Source of the DNA: Candidatus Bathyarchaeota archaeon
GTDB taxonomy: Archaea; Thermoproteota; Bathyarchaeia; Bathyarchaeales; Bathycorpusculaceae
Length of the DNA: 64,000 bases
Assembly: GCA_003151735.1 (NCBI GenBank)
Contig: PLYI01000106.1
Coordinates: forward strand, 1-64,000
Reading direction: 5' to 3'
Made by a program: the position numbers and the translations under genes. The notes under the pieces were generated by a model. That model had not been told where the DNA came from. It was given only the letters and a program-made list of their open reading frames with translations, and did not search any database. Shown one piece after another: positions 7,793 through 16,737 of the stretch; positions within the stretch are counted from its first letter, which is position 1, and each line of letters begins with the position of its first letter.

Positions 7793-8292
7793 TGGCGAGC
7801 TTCTATTGCCTATTTTGGTCTCTTTTCTTTTGAAAACGTAAGTGGCACTTAGCTTTAGTTTGCCCTTGGAGTAATCAACTTCTTTCACTTCAATTTGGTT
7901 CTTACTTACCCAGTTCACCGTTATTTTTTCTTCCAAATCCTCTTTTTCATAGCAGCCCTTCCAGATCAACTCAAGAGTCTTGTCGTTTATCCAGTCGCCT
8001 ACGTGGGTCATGGGCGTCGCCTTGGGAGGTAACGCTGAAAAGATGCACTTTATCAGTGGCTTGATCAAAACTCCAAAGGTCACTCTCAAAATAATCGTCA
8101 ACGCCTTCGATGTGCATGTCCATTTCCGAGTTTACGCCCAGCAGAGAGGCCATTTCTTTGGCAGTCATTGTTCCACAGCCAGAAAGAACCTTACCGTTGG
8201 ATGTTTTCATAGCTAAACCCACAGCCCACTCGCCAATCAACTGTTTGAGTAACTCTAGCGCTTTGGAATGGTTGTGTATTTTGCTGTGTCAT
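7727..8292 (-). pseudogene. Frameshifted DUF1579-like small protein
   Basis: Reading from ATG 8292 (MTQQNTQPFQ), the coding sense moves into another frame near 8262 (ALELLKQLIGEWAVGLAMKT), then again at a GGG run at 8005-8007 (HDPRR becomes HVGDWINDKTLELIW). Joined, the parts give one soluble beta-barrel-like domain of about 150 residues (LIGEW at the start, GVDDYFESDLWSFDQATDKVHLFSV, HVGDW, then strands), as in proteins with a G-E-W barrel start. Two frameshifts are needed. The 3' end overlaps the ygbA-like gene tail to tail. Confidence 0.55.
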
Positions 8293-8423
8293 AAAACCAA
8301 CCTTAAAAAATCATGCATCCAAGAGACGAATTAAAGTAATAAATGCTTGTGGTTGTTTGTAACAACTGTCAATGTGGTTATATTAATTAGCCAGTTTCCA
8401 GTTAGTTTGTACTGTGATTTGTC

Positions 8424-8903
8424 ATGGCTGGTAAAGCAGTTATAATTATGGGTTCAGATCGGGATTTGGATTTTTCTCGTGAAATCGCGAAATACCTAAA
8501 AATTCTAGGCGTAACCTACGAGTTTCGCGTTGCTTCAGCCCATAAAACTCCTGAAAAAGTGCTTGAAGTAATCAAAGAATTTAACGCGGAAAAAGCGGTT
8601 TACATAACTGTTGCGGGCCGCTCAAACGCACTAAGCGCTTTCATCGATGGAAACACCACAAAACCCGTCATTGCTTGCCCACCTTACAGCGAAAAATTCG
8701 GCGGAGCAGACATTATTTCTTCGCTGCGGGTTCCAAGCGGCATCGGTTCCGTTGTTACGATTGAGCCAGAAGGGGCAGCCATAGCAACTGCAAAGATTCT
8801 CGCGCTGCAAGATCCACAACTTGACGCGAACGTGAAAGCATATCAAGAGGGCAAAAAGAAGGAACTCGACAAAGCTAACGAATCCATAAAAAAACTGAAG
8901 TAG
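8424..8903 (+). CDS. purE: PurE, class II AIR carboxylase type
   Basis: 159 residues with GSDRDL at the N-terminus, SAHKTPEKV and AGRSNALSAFIDGNTTKPVIACPP. The AGRSN, SGNT-like (DGNT) and SSLRVPSGIG blocks match the class II enzymes (as in animal PAICS), which carboxylate AIR directly with carbon dioxide. Class I bacterial PurE has AGGAAHLPGM instead and needs PurK to make N5-CAIR. No purK is adjacent, which agrees. It opens the purine cluster purE, purC, purP, purP, after a spacer of 178 bases that carries a dispersed repeat. Confidence 0.88.
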   Translation: MAGKAVIIMGSDRDLDFSREIAKYLKILGVTYEFRVASAHKTPEKVLEVIKEFNAEKAVYITVAGRSNALSAFIDGNTTKPVIACPPYSEKFGGADIISSLRVPSGIGSVVTIEPEGAAIATAKILALQDPQLDANVKAYQEGKKKELDKANESIKKLK

Positions 8904-8939
8904 CTTTCTTTCAATAGTCAAAACTATTTTTCAACGTAA

Positions 8940-8971
8940 TATTGGCGTCTGAAAACGTCAATATAACCTAC
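8940..8971 (+). repeat. Dispersed 32-nt repeat with small hairpin, copy 1
   Basis: TATTGGC, four variable bases, then GAAAACGTCAAT and a conserved ACCTAC end. A copy with 26 of 32 identical bases is at 55323-55354. ATTGGC can pair with GTCAAT over a ten-base loop. Here it lies 37 bases after purE and before purC, so a role in transcript ending or processing is possible. Confidence 0.45.
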
Positions 8972-9081
8972 ACCCCCCTTTAGGCTCCAAATATGCCCTT
9001 GTCTCTGTTTTTTGAGCAAACGTTAGATAAAGCGATATAAGCACAAAAACAACTAATTACCAAACAATTTGAGGGAACAAA

Positions 9082-10140
9082 ATGGGCAGCGTAAAAGACC
9101 TACAAGTAATCCGGAAACCAACAAAAACAGCCATGGGAGTCGGCAGGTTCCTCTTCTCTGACCGCTATAGCGTTTTTGACTGGGGAGAAATGCCCGACCA
9201 CATCGACGGCAAAGGAACCGCGCTCTGTTTGATGGGTGCTTATTGTTTTGAACAGTTGGAGAAGATTGGGGTTGCGACTCACTACAGAGGATTAGTTAAT
9301 GAAAAGGGCAAAACTGTCAAGGTTGCTGAGTTAAAGCAGCCCTCAAGCATCATGGAAGTGGCTTTAGTTAATGTTTACAAGCCAAAAATAAGCGTAGTCA
9401 AAGGCAAAATTGTGCATGACTACAGCGTTTACAATTCGGCGCTGAAAAACTGCCTCATACCACTCGAAATAATCTACCGCAACGGATTGCCCGAAGGTTC
9501 GTCGGTTTTCAAACGGCTCGCTCAAGGAAAAATTACATTAAAAGACCTTAGCTTAGATCACCAGCCAAAACCAGGCGAAAACCTTGCCAAGCCGATTTTT
9601 GATGTCAGCACTAAGCTGGAAGAAACCGACCGATATCTAACGTGGACTGAAGCTCAGAAAATCGCTGGCTTAACAGACCAAGAACTGGTCGATGTAAAGG
9701 CTGTCCTGTTGAAGGCAGATGAAACCATCACTAAAGCTGCGTCAGATGCGGGTTTGAAGAATGAGGATGGCAAAATCGAGTTAGGTTTTGATGATAAAAG
9801 AAAACTCATGCTCGTTGATGTTTTGGGCACTTTGGATGAATGCCGTTTTACATATGAAGGTGTGCATGTGAGCAAGGAAGTTGCACGGCAATTCTACAAG
9901 AACACAGGCTGGTTTAATGATTTGGAGAAAGCCAAAAAGGAAGCTGAAGCCATGGGAGTTCAAGATTGGAAATCCATGTGTAAGTCGCAGCCTCCAAAAC
10001 TTGACCTTAAACTTAAAACAGTCATCAGCCAGATGTATATGGCTGTGGCAAACGAGATGACTGGCAAAAATTTGTTCGACACACCAAACCTATCTAAAGT
10101 TATTGACAATTACAAGGAGTATATGGGTGAAAAAGCATGA
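9082..10140 (+). CDS. purC: SAICAR synthetase
   Basis: Joins CAIR and aspartate with ATP to give SAICAR. The ATG is preceded by GAGG at good spacing. The N-terminal kinase-like lobe shows FLFSDRYSVFDWGEMPDHIDGKG, then HYRGLV, and IPLEIIYRNGLPEGSSV, the typical E-x-I-x-R-N block. The ATP/aspartate part follows with DVLGTLDECRF and EVARQFYKNTGW. At 352 residues it is longer than the roughly 240-residue bacterial form. The stop overlaps purP by ATGA, so purC and the two purP genes are coupled. Confidence 0.92.
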   Translation: MGSVKDLQVIRKPTKTAMGVGRFLFSDRYSVFDWGEMPDHIDGKGTALCLMGAYCFEQLEKIGVATHYRGLVNEKGKTVKVAELKQPSSIMEVALVNVYKPKISVVKGKIVHDYSVYNSALKNCLIPLEIIYRNGLPEGSSVFKRLAQGKITLKDLSLDHQPKPGENLAKPIFDVSTKLEETDRYLTWTEAQKIAGLTDQELVDVKAVLLKADETITKAASDAGLKNEDGKIELGFDDKRKLMLVDVLGTLDECRFTYEGVHVSKEVARQFYKNTGWFNDLEKAKKEAEAMGVQDWKSMCKSQPPKLDLKLKTVISQMYMAVANEMTGKNLFDTPNLSKVIDNYKEYMGEKA

Positions 10141-11237
10141 CAATGAACAATAAGATTAAGGAAACATTAGGCGATTATGATCAAAAGAGAATTCACATAG
10201 GCGTCTTAGGTTCGCACTCTGCTTTGGAGATTGCTTCGGGCGCTAAACAGGAAGGCTTCAAAACAGTTGTTGTTTGCCAGAACGGGAGAGAAAAAACTTA
10301 CGCCCGCTACTACCGAAACATCTTTGACAAATTCATTTTCTTAGACAAATTCTCAGACATCACCAACCCAGAGATTGTGCGACAACTCACGGAACTAAAT
10401 ACGGTCTTTGTGCCAAACCGCTCCTTTAGCGTATATGCGGGTTACGATGCGATTGAACAAAAATTCGCCGTGCCACTTATGGGCAACAGGTACCTGCTAA
10501 AAACCGAAGAGCGTACTGCCCCAAAAAACCAGCTCTGGCTCCTAAAGGGAGCGGGCATAAAACTTCCCCGCGCCTTCAAGTCCCCAGAAGAAATCGATTG
10601 CCCAGCCATCGTGAAGGTAGCTGAGAAAGGCAGAACAATCGAGCGCGCATTCTTTTACGCTTCAACCCCTGAAGAATACGAGCTGGAAGCCCAAAAACGC
10701 ATCAAAGCCGGCATTATAACCCGTGAAGCCCTCAACCAATCCGTCATTGAAGAATATGTTATTGGCGCCAAATTCAACGCAAACTACTTCTGGTCACCCT
10801 TAACCGACGAAATCGACTTGCTTGGATTTGACCGAAGAATCCAAACAGACCTCGACGGCGTCCTCGACTTGCCAGCAAAGGAACAACTGGAACTCAACAT
10901 ACCCACTCAGAACATAGAAATCGGACACATGGGCGTAACCATGCGAGAGAGCCAACTGGAAAAAATCTTTGAAGCCGCCGAACGCTTCGTGGCAATCTGC
11001 AAAAAAGAGTTCCCGCCAGGAATGATTGGGCTCTTCGCACTCCAAGGAGCAGTAACTAAAGATTTGGAGTTCCGCGTCTTTGACGTTAGCCCCCGTGTTC
11101 CAGGTTGCCCCTGCGTCGAGCCAACCTCGCCCTACATGAAATACAAGTATGGCGTAGAGGTGGGTCCAGGCAAACGGGTTGCTATGGAAATTAAACGTGC
11201 AGTCAGGAAACATAGGCTTGCAGAAGTGGTAACATGA
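10137..11237 (+). CDS. purP: PurP paralogue (FAICAR synthetase family, divergent ATP loop)
   Basis: 366 residues of the archaeal PurP ATP-grasp family: IGVLGSHSALEIASGAKQEG at the N-terminus, then LMGNRYLLKTEERT, FNANYFWSP, MGVTMRESQLEKI and a C-terminal FDVSPRVPG. Canonical PurP makes FAICAR from AICAR, formate and ATP. The glycine-rich loop, GAKGGRGYF in the next gene, here reads AEKGRTIERAFF, so nucleotide binding may differ. Archaea with several PurP copies have been suggested to use one for another late step such as IMP cyclisation; that is only a possibility here. Coupled by ATGA overlaps on both sides. Confidence 0.85.
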   Translation: MTMNNKIKETLGDYDQKRIHIGVLGSHSALEIASGAKQEGFKTVVVCQNGREKTYARYYRNIFDKFIFLDKFSDITNPEIVRQLTELNTVFVPNRSFSVYAGYDAIEQKFAVPLMGNRYLLKTEERTAPKNQLWLLKGAGIKLPRAFKSPEEIDCPAIVKVAEKGRTIERAFFYASTPEEYELEAQKRIKAGIITREALNQSVIEEYVIGAKFNANYFWSPLTDEIDLLGFDRRIQTDLDGVLDLPAKEQLELNIPTQNIEIGHMGVTMRESQLEKIFEAAERFVAICKKEFPPGMIGLFALQGAVTKDLEFRVFDVSPRVPGCPCVEPTSPYMKYKYGVEVGPGKRVAMEIKRAVRKHRLAEVVT

Positions 11238-12319
11238 TAACAGGCGCAGAAGTCGGCAAAATCGTCGGAAAATATGACCAGAGCAAACTGGCAATCGGCA
11301 CGTTGGGCTCGCATAGTTCGCTCAACATTTTCAAAGGCGCCAAAGAGGAAGGTTTCCGAACAGTCTGCATTTGTAAAGAAAAAGACGCAATAATGTACCA
11401 GAAATATCCGCTTGTTGACGAATTAATCATCGTTAAAGACTTCACTGAACTCCTGAATGAAAAAATGCAGGAAAGGCTGCGGAAATTAAACGTCGTTTTG
11501 ATTCCACACGGCTCATTCACCGCGTACCTTAGCACAGAGGAATTAACCGACCGTCTCTATGTGCCCATGTTTGGAAACCGACAGCTGCTCCATTGGGAAG
11601 CCAACCGCAAATCCCAAGAAGAATGGCTACGCCAAGCCGGACTCCGACTGCCCGCAACCTTCAAAACCCCAGAAGATATCGACCGCTTAATCATCGCTAA
11701 ACTTCAAGGCGCCAAAGGCGGCAGAGGCTACTTCCTCGCCAATTCACCGAAGAACTTCCATAAACAATTCAACGAAATGGTCAAACGGGGCATGCTAACA
11801 CAAGATGACTTGCCAAGTATCCACCTCCAAGAGTACGCGTTGGGAGTGAACGTTTACCCAAGTTACTTCAGTTCAATCATAAACGACGACGTGGAAATGC
11901 TCTGCGTTGACCGACGATACGAATCCGCCGTGGATTCTATAGGGAAAATCCCTGCTTGCCAGCAGTTGGAAATCGACATAAACCCAACATACACCGTGGT
12001 AGGCAACTTCCCCATAGTTCTCCGCGAATCCCTGCTGCCAGAAATCATGCGAATGGGCGAAAACGTCCACAAAAAAGCACGCGAACTGGCACCTCCAGGA
12101 ATCATCGGACCCTTCTGCCTTGAAACCGTCATAACTGACGACCTCAAAATCTTCACCTTCGAAATCAGCGCCCGCATCGTGGCAGGCACTAACGTTGGCA
12201 TCGGCACATCACCCTACGCTTACCTGAAATACGGCGAAAACATGTACATGGGCAGGCGCATAGCGATGGAGTTCAAAGAGGCAATCAAACAAAAGCGGCT
12301 ACCAGATATCGTAGCTTAA
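11234..12319 (+). CDS. purP: PurP, formate-dependent FAICAR synthetase
   Basis: 361 residues with the canonical PurP blocks: GTLGSHSSLNIFKGAKEEGF, MFGNRQLLHWEANR, the ATP-grasp loop LQGAKGGRGYFLA, EYALGVNVYPSYFSS, and FEISARIVAGTN near the end. It should catalyse ATP- and formate-dependent formylation of AICAR, the archaeal replacement for PurH transformylase. Last gene of the purE-C-P-P cluster; the following kinase gene converges on it with a gap of four bases. Confidence 0.9.
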   Translation: MITGAEVGKIVGKYDQSKLAIGTLGSHSSLNIFKGAKEEGFRTVCICKEKDAIMYQKYPLVDELIIVKDFTELLNEKMQERLRKLNVVLIPHGSFTAYLSTEELTDRLYVPMFGNRQLLHWEANRKSQEEWLRQAGLRLPATFKTPEDIDRLIIAKLQGAKGGRGYFLANSPKNFHKQFNEMVKRGMLTQDDLPSIHLQEYALGVNVYPSYFSSIINDDVEMLCVDRRYESAVDSIGKIPACQQLEIDINPTYTVVGNFPIVLRESLLPEIMRMGENVHKKARELAPPGIIGPFCLETVITDDLKIFTFEISARIVAGTNVGIGTSPYAYLKYGENMYMGRRIAMEFKEAIKQKRLPDIVA

Positions 12320-12323
12320 ACTA

Positions 12324-13082
12324 TTAAAGGCACATTTCAAGCAAGCCTTCAAAGTTTTTTCTATTTGTATTTTTCTTAAAATTTTTTAAAGCAGCAATTA
12401 ATTCTGATTTTTGCTTTACTCCAAACACTTCGCCCAGCATCTTTGTTGCCCTGCTGTTTCCCATAAAAAGAAACTGGCAAACCGATGTAACATTAATCAC
12501 CTTCCGCACAATGCTTGCGGTTTCAAAGTCAACAATGAAAGTCCTGTTCTCCTTATCCACGATCAAATGTTTAGGCGCCTTGCTTAGTTCGCCATGATCC
12601 AATCCAGCTTCATCCAGACTCCAGCACTGCTCCAAAATGTTAACCAAAACCTTGCGAATAAGCGTTTTATCTCGCTGTGTTTCAAGCCAATCCTCAAGTA
12701 AATCTCCATCAATAAGTTGGGAAAAAAGAAAATTGTTGCTAACAGCAATAAACTTGGGACCAACACCGATTGCGTTGGCTTTCTGCATCATTTCGGCTTC
12801 ATGATTAAAATCTAGGCGGTCCGCATCTATTCTGCGCATTTTCAACGCCACCTTCTGCCCCTTCATGTAAGCAACCACTACAACGCCCACGTAGCCTTTG
12901 CCAAGAACAGGAATGTTGGAAACGTTGGTTTTCCCAACAAACTCAACCGCCGAAACTCCATGCTGCCTTAGTTCCTCTATGCGTTTCTGAATTTCTGTTG
13001 GGTTTGTTCTGGGATAACAAACAATTGATGCGTAAGGTTCCTCAATTAAACTTTCAAGAGGCACTGTTATGGGCGGTTTCAA
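12324..13082 (-). CDS. Archaeal Ser/Thr kinase-like protein (COG2112 type)
   Basis: 252 residues with a small kinase fold: glycine loop LGKGYVGVVVVA, the Lys strand VALKMRR, HEAEMMQKA for the helix-C Glu, catalytic loop HGELSKAPKHLIV and metal site VDFETAS. The usual HRD/DFG read HGE and DFE, as in RIO-like and other archaeal atypical kinases of COG2112. Glu replaces the catalytic-loop Asp, so activity is not certain. It is divergent from the EF-2-like gene (94-base spacer), which hints at, but does not show, a link to translation. Confidence 0.7.
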   Translation of the reverse strand: MKPPITVPLESLIEEPYASIVCYPRTNPTEIQKRIEELRQHGVSAVEFVGKTNVSNIPVLGKGYVGVVVVAYMKGQKVALKMRRIDADRLDFNHEAEMMQKANAIGVGPKFIAVSNNFLFSQLIDGDLLEDWLETQRDKTLIRKVLVNILEQCWSLDEAGLDHGELSKAPKHLIVDKENRTFIVDFETASIVRKVINVTSVCQFLFMGNSRATKMLGEVFGVKQKSELIAALKNFKKNTNRKNFEGLLEMCL

Positions 13083-13176
13083 TTTTTCTTTGTCCTTTGG
13101 GGCAGCAAGCTACATTAACTTTTAAATTTAATAGGAACCTTAGTTCCAACTTAAACTTATCCCAAAGGTTACAGAG

Positions 13177-15300
13177 ATGCCGCGATTCAAACAAATCCAA
13201 GAAATACAACAGTTAACTAGTAGAAAAGAGCAGATCCGAAACATAGGAATCATTGCACACATTGACCACGGCAAAACCACGCTCGCTGACTCGCTGCTGG
13301 CTGGGGCAGGTTTGCTTTCAACGAAGATGGCTGGCATGGCAAGAGTTCTTGATTACCTCGAAGAGGAGCAGAAACGCAAAATCACTATAAAAACCGCCAA
13401 CATCACACTGCTCTACAAAGCCGCAGGCACCCCCTACATCATAAACCTTGTTGACACGCCGGGGCATGTGGATTTCACGGGCAAAGTCACCCGAGCCATA
13501 CGCGTCATCGACGGCGCAGTCGTCGTTGTAGATGCCGTGGAAGAAATTATGGCTCAAACTGAAATTGTAACGCGGCAGGCCCTAGAAGAACGGGTACGCC
13601 CAGTTCTCTTCATCAATAAAGTTGACCGTTTAATCACTGAGTTGCAGTTGAACGAGGAGCAAATCCAAAAAAAACTCGACCAAATCATCAGCCGATTCAA
13701 CGACCTAATCGAAACCTACGCCGAAACACCGTTCAAAAATCAATGGAAAATCGGCGCTTCTCAGGGCAATGTGGCTTTTGGTTCAGCGTTGCATGGCTGG
13801 GGCTTCACCATGAACATGGCAAAGCAGCAGGGCATGAAATTTTCGGATATATCAAAAGCGTATGCTGATGGCCAGCAGATGAAATTGCAAGCGACCTTGC
13901 CGGTTTACCAGGCAGTTTTTGAAATGGTCATCAATATGATTCCGAATCCGCGGCAAGCGCAAGCTTACAGAATCGCGAAAATTTGGGACGGACAAATCGG
14001 CTCCAAGATTGGCAAGGCACTGGTTGAATGCCGCGATGATGCTCCAACCGTAATTTTCGTAACTAACGTGCGCTCTGGCTCAGACGGTGACACCGTTGCC
14101 ACTGGAAGAGTCTTTTCTGGCAAAGCCGCGAAGGGTGATAGGCTGCATCTTGTGGATGCCCTGTCTGAAACTGAGGTTAAGGAAGTCTCCATCGATATGG
14201 GTTCGCTTCGAGAAGAAGTCAGCGAAGTTTCAGCGGGCAGTTTAGCCTCTTTTACTTTGGCTGGAAATGTTAAGGCAGGCGAGTCTCTTGTTGACGTGGC
14301 ACATAAAAACGAGATGGTACCCTTCGAAGGCATAAACTATGTTTCAGAAGCAGTCGTAACCTTAGCAGTTGAACCTAAAAAACCCCAAGACATCCCCCTC
14401 TTGCTTGACGGACTGGAACAGCTTGCACGCGAAGACCCAAACCTCAAAGTCAACGCGGATAAGCAAACGGGCGAATACCTGCTCAGCGGCATGGGCGAGT
14501 TGCATCTGGAAATAGCCATCCACCAGCTAAAGAGTGAATGCGGCATTGACGTTTCGGTTTCTTCGCCACGGGTTGTTTATATGGAAAGTGTCCAGAAAAA
14601 AGGCGTGGTTGCTTTGGCGAAAAGCCCCAACAAGCTGGATAGTTTTTGGCTGCAAGTTATGCCTGAAGCAGAAGAAGCCAGTACATCAATTGTGGAGGAT
14701 TCTGGCAGTGTTCTATCTGTTGATGAACATCGGAACGTGCTTCTGGATTGCAGTGGAAAAACCGAGAAGGCATCAGAAGAGCAGCTGGAAGCAATTATCG
14801 CGGGATTTGAGTATGCTTGCAGGGCGGGTCCACTTTGCGGTGAACCAGTGCGGCATCTGCGAGTTAACTTGGTTGATTTGCAATTAAGCCAAAGCAACGG
14901 TGATAGTTCAGAGGTTATGCGTGGCGTAGGTAAAGCAGTCTTCGGCAGCTTCCTAACCGCTGACCCAGTGCTTCTGGAACCGATTTACAGAATAATCATA
15001 TCTGCCGCAACCGAACTTGCAGGTGAATCCTCAAGAATCCTGAGCACCAGACATGGAAAAGTCACTTTGTTTGAGCAAAAAGGACTCCTGACCGTTATCA
15101 GCGGCTTCATTCCTGTCTGTGAAACATTCGGTTTCTCAAAAGAGTTGCGGTCTGCAACTTCAGGCAGGGCATTTTGGCAAACATTCTTTGACCACTGGGA
15201 AAAGATGCCCCAAAAACAAGCTTCCGAAGTTATTGCTGATTTGCGGCAGCGAAAAGGTCTTGCACCTGAGGTGCCTAAACCAGAGAAATTTATGGAGTAA
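13177..15300 (+). CDS. EF-2-like translational GTPase lacking the diphthamide histidine
   Basis: 707 residues, collinear with archaeal EF-2. G1 is AHIDHGKTTLADSLLAGAG, G3 DTPGHVDF, G4 NKVD, with domain II, III (GMGELHLEIA), IV and V (ETFGFSKELRSATSGRA, RQRKGLAPEVPKP) all present. Two departures stand out. Switch I reads QKRKITIK where EF-2 has Q-x-R-G-I-T-I. At residues about 570-580 the strongly conserved H-R-G-P-x-Q diphthamide loop is absent; the place holds SQSNGDSSEVMRG, followed by a normal LLEPIY. It is therefore probably a paralogue (aEF-2p-like) with another role, beside or instead of normal EF-2. Followed by ogg after six bases. Confidence 0.85.
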   Translation: MPRFKQIQEIQQLTSRKEQIRNIGIIAHIDHGKTTLADSLLAGAGLLSTKMAGMARVLDYLEEEQKRKITIKTANITLLYKAAGTPYIINLVDTPGHVDFTGKVTRAIRVIDGAVVVVDAVEEIMAQTEIVTRQALEERVRPVLFINKVDRLITELQLNEEQIQKKLDQIISRFNDLIETYAETPFKNQWKIGASQGNVAFGSALHGWGFTMNMAKQQGMKFSDISKAYADGQQMKLQATLPVYQAVFEMVINMIPNPRQAQAYRIAKIWDGQIGSKIGKALVECRDDAPTVIFVTNVRSGSDGDTVATGRVFSGKAAKGDRLHLVDALSETEVKEVSIDMGSLREEVSEVSAGSLASFTLAGNVKAGESLVDVAHKNEMVPFEGINYVSEAVVTLAVEPKKPQDIPLLLDGLEQLAREDPNLKVNADKQTGEYLLSGMGELHLEIAIHQLKSECGIDVSVSSPRVVYMESVQKKGVVALAKSPNKLDSFWLQVMPEAEEASTSIVEDSGSVLSVDEHRNVLLDCSGKTEKASEEQLEAIIAGFEYACRAGPLCGEPVRHLRVNLVDLQLSQSNGDSSEVMRGVGKAVFGSFLTADPVLLEPIYRIIISAATELAGESSRILSTRHGKVTLFEQKGLLTVISGFIPVCETFGFSKELRSATSGRAFWQTFFDHWEKMPQKQASEVIADLRQRKGLAPEVPKPEKFME

Positions 15301-15306
15301 TGCGGG

Positions 15307-16167
15307 ATGCGGCTTTATGTTGCTTTCGATTTGGATTTTTCGCTTTGCTGCGGGCAGGTGTTTAGATGGCGGAAAGTTGATGATTGGTGGTATGGGGTTG
15401 TCGGCGAACATGTCGTCAAGATTCGACAATGCGGTGCCGACTTGGAGTTTGAGAGCGTCAGCAAAGACTTTGTGCAACACTATTTTGGCTTAAACGATGA
15501 TTTAACGCAGATTAGCCAATGCGTTGGCAATGACGATTACATTCGGAAAGCTTTGCAGAGGTTTGAGGGGCTGCGGATTGTTCGTCAGGTGCCATGGGAG
15601 TGCCTAATCAGCTTCATCTGCGCTACCTACAAGAGCATAGCCGCCATTGAACTGATGCTGAAGAAACTCTCGGTAAAATTCGGCGAAAAACAAGCTTTTG
15701 ACGGCATTGACTTTTACACTTTCCCAACCGTGGAGAAATTGGCCGATGCAAGCGAAAATGGTTTGAGGGAATGCGGTTTAGGTTACAGGGCTAAGTATGT
15801 GCAGGCTACTGCCCAAAAAATCCATGATGAAAACATAAAGCTTGAGGATTTGAGGAATTTGCCCTACCTAGAAGCCCGAAAAACGCTCTTAGAGTTCTCT
15901 GGGGTTGGCTTGAAAGTGGCGGATTGCGTGCTCCTCTTTTCCCTGGAGAAACTGGAGGCTTTCCCAGTGGATGTATGGGTTAAACGCGTTATGCTAAACC
16001 ACTACGCAGAACAGTTACATGAACCCTTCGTGAAAAAAATGCAAAGCCACGCCTCCCTGTCAAACGGCGAATACCAGAAAATCGGCGATTTCGCCCGAAC
16101 CTACTTCGGAGCATACGCAGGCTACGCCCAAGAATACCTTTACCACTATGAGCGAACAAAACGTTAA
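15307..16167 (+). CDS. ogg: OGG1-type 8-oxoguanine DNA glycosylase
   Basis: 286 residues of the HhH-GPD superfamily with an OGG N-terminal domain: CCGQVFRW (OGG1 has GQSFRW), QVPWECLISFICA (OGG1 DPLECLFSFICSS), then the helix-hairpin-helix FSGVGLKVADCVLLFSL with catalytic Lys, and PVDVWV with the activating Asp. It removes 8-oxoguanine and nicks the strand as a bifunctional lyase. GGAG nine bases before ATG supports the start. It is the second gene after the EF-2-like gene, six bases on, so the two are probably cotranscribed. Confidence 0.88.
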   Translation: MRLYVAFDLDFSLCCGQVFRWRKVDDWWYGVVGEHVVKIRQCGADLEFESVSKDFVQHYFGLNDDLTQISQCVGNDDYIRKALQRFEGLRIVRQVPWECLISFICATYKSIAAIELMLKKLSVKFGEKQAFDGIDFYTFPTVEKLADASENGLRECGLGYRAKYVQATAQKIHDENIKLEDLRNLPYLEARKTLLEFSGVGLKVADCVLLFSLEKLEAFPVDVWVKRVMLNHYAEQLHEPFVKKMQSHASLSNGEYQKIGDFARTYFGAYAGYAQEYLYHYERTKR

Positions 16168-16205
16168 AATGCCGAAAACCAGCATTTGCCTACAGGTGCG
16201 CACTT

Positions 16206-16460
16206 ATGAGTGAGGGCAAAATTGAAGAATTAATAAAACACAAAAGAATTTTCCTAGGACAAACCACAAAAGATTATTCTGCAGGTGGCAACGACATGCT
16301 AGACGACATCGAAGTCTTGCTGAAAGAGGCAAAAGCAGAAATCACCCATAACTTAGAACTAACTAACTGCCTCCGCAAAGACGAAGGGGAACAAGCATGG
16401 CAAAAAGACTGCCTATCTATGTTTAATGCATGGTACGAGAAATGGTTTGGTACACCCTAA
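16206..16460 (+). CDS. Small acidic hypothetical protein
   Basis: 84 residues, mostly helical and acidic, with MLDDIEVLLKEAKAEITHNLELTNCL in the centre and WYEKWFGTP at the end. ATG follows GAGTGAG-type context with weak ribosome site. I do not recognise the family. It lies between ogg and the CAU tRNA. Confidence 0.5.
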   Translation: MSEGKIEELIKHKRIFLGQTTKDYSAGGNDMLDDIEVLLKEAKAEITHNLELTNCLRKDEGEQAWQKDCLSMFNAWYEKWFGTP

Positions 16461-16543
16461 CCCTTGACCGTTTAGTTGGTTGACGGCGAGCGGAAAATGT
16501 TTAAATCTGTTTTGAAACAGCAATATTAAGAGTGCATCTATTT

Positions 16544-16620
16544 GGGCCCGTAGCTCAGATCGGTAGAGCGCCAGACTCATAATCTGTTGGTCAGGTGTTC
16601 AAATCACCTCGGGCCCACCA
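16544..16620 (+). tRNA. tRNA with CAU anticodon (Met elongator or Ile2), CCA encoded
   Basis: Acceptor GGGCCCG (16544-16550) pairs fully with CGGGCCC (16610-16616), followed by A and encoded CCA. The D arm is GCTC/GAGC, anticodon loop CTCATAA, and T arm AGGTG TTCAAAT CACCT. The CAU anticodon may be elongator Met, or tRNA-Ile2 carrying agmatidine; the GGGCCCG acceptor is typical of archaeal tRNA-Ile. No intron. Confidence 0.9.
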
Positions 16621-16737
16621 TCATCCTAAACCGGTTAACGGCTTGGAACTCGGAGCTCACTTATCTGTAAACCATCCTGCAAAGCGAATGCTTATACCTA
16701 CCTCGACTGTACGTGATACGCAGGGAAATGATAGAAC

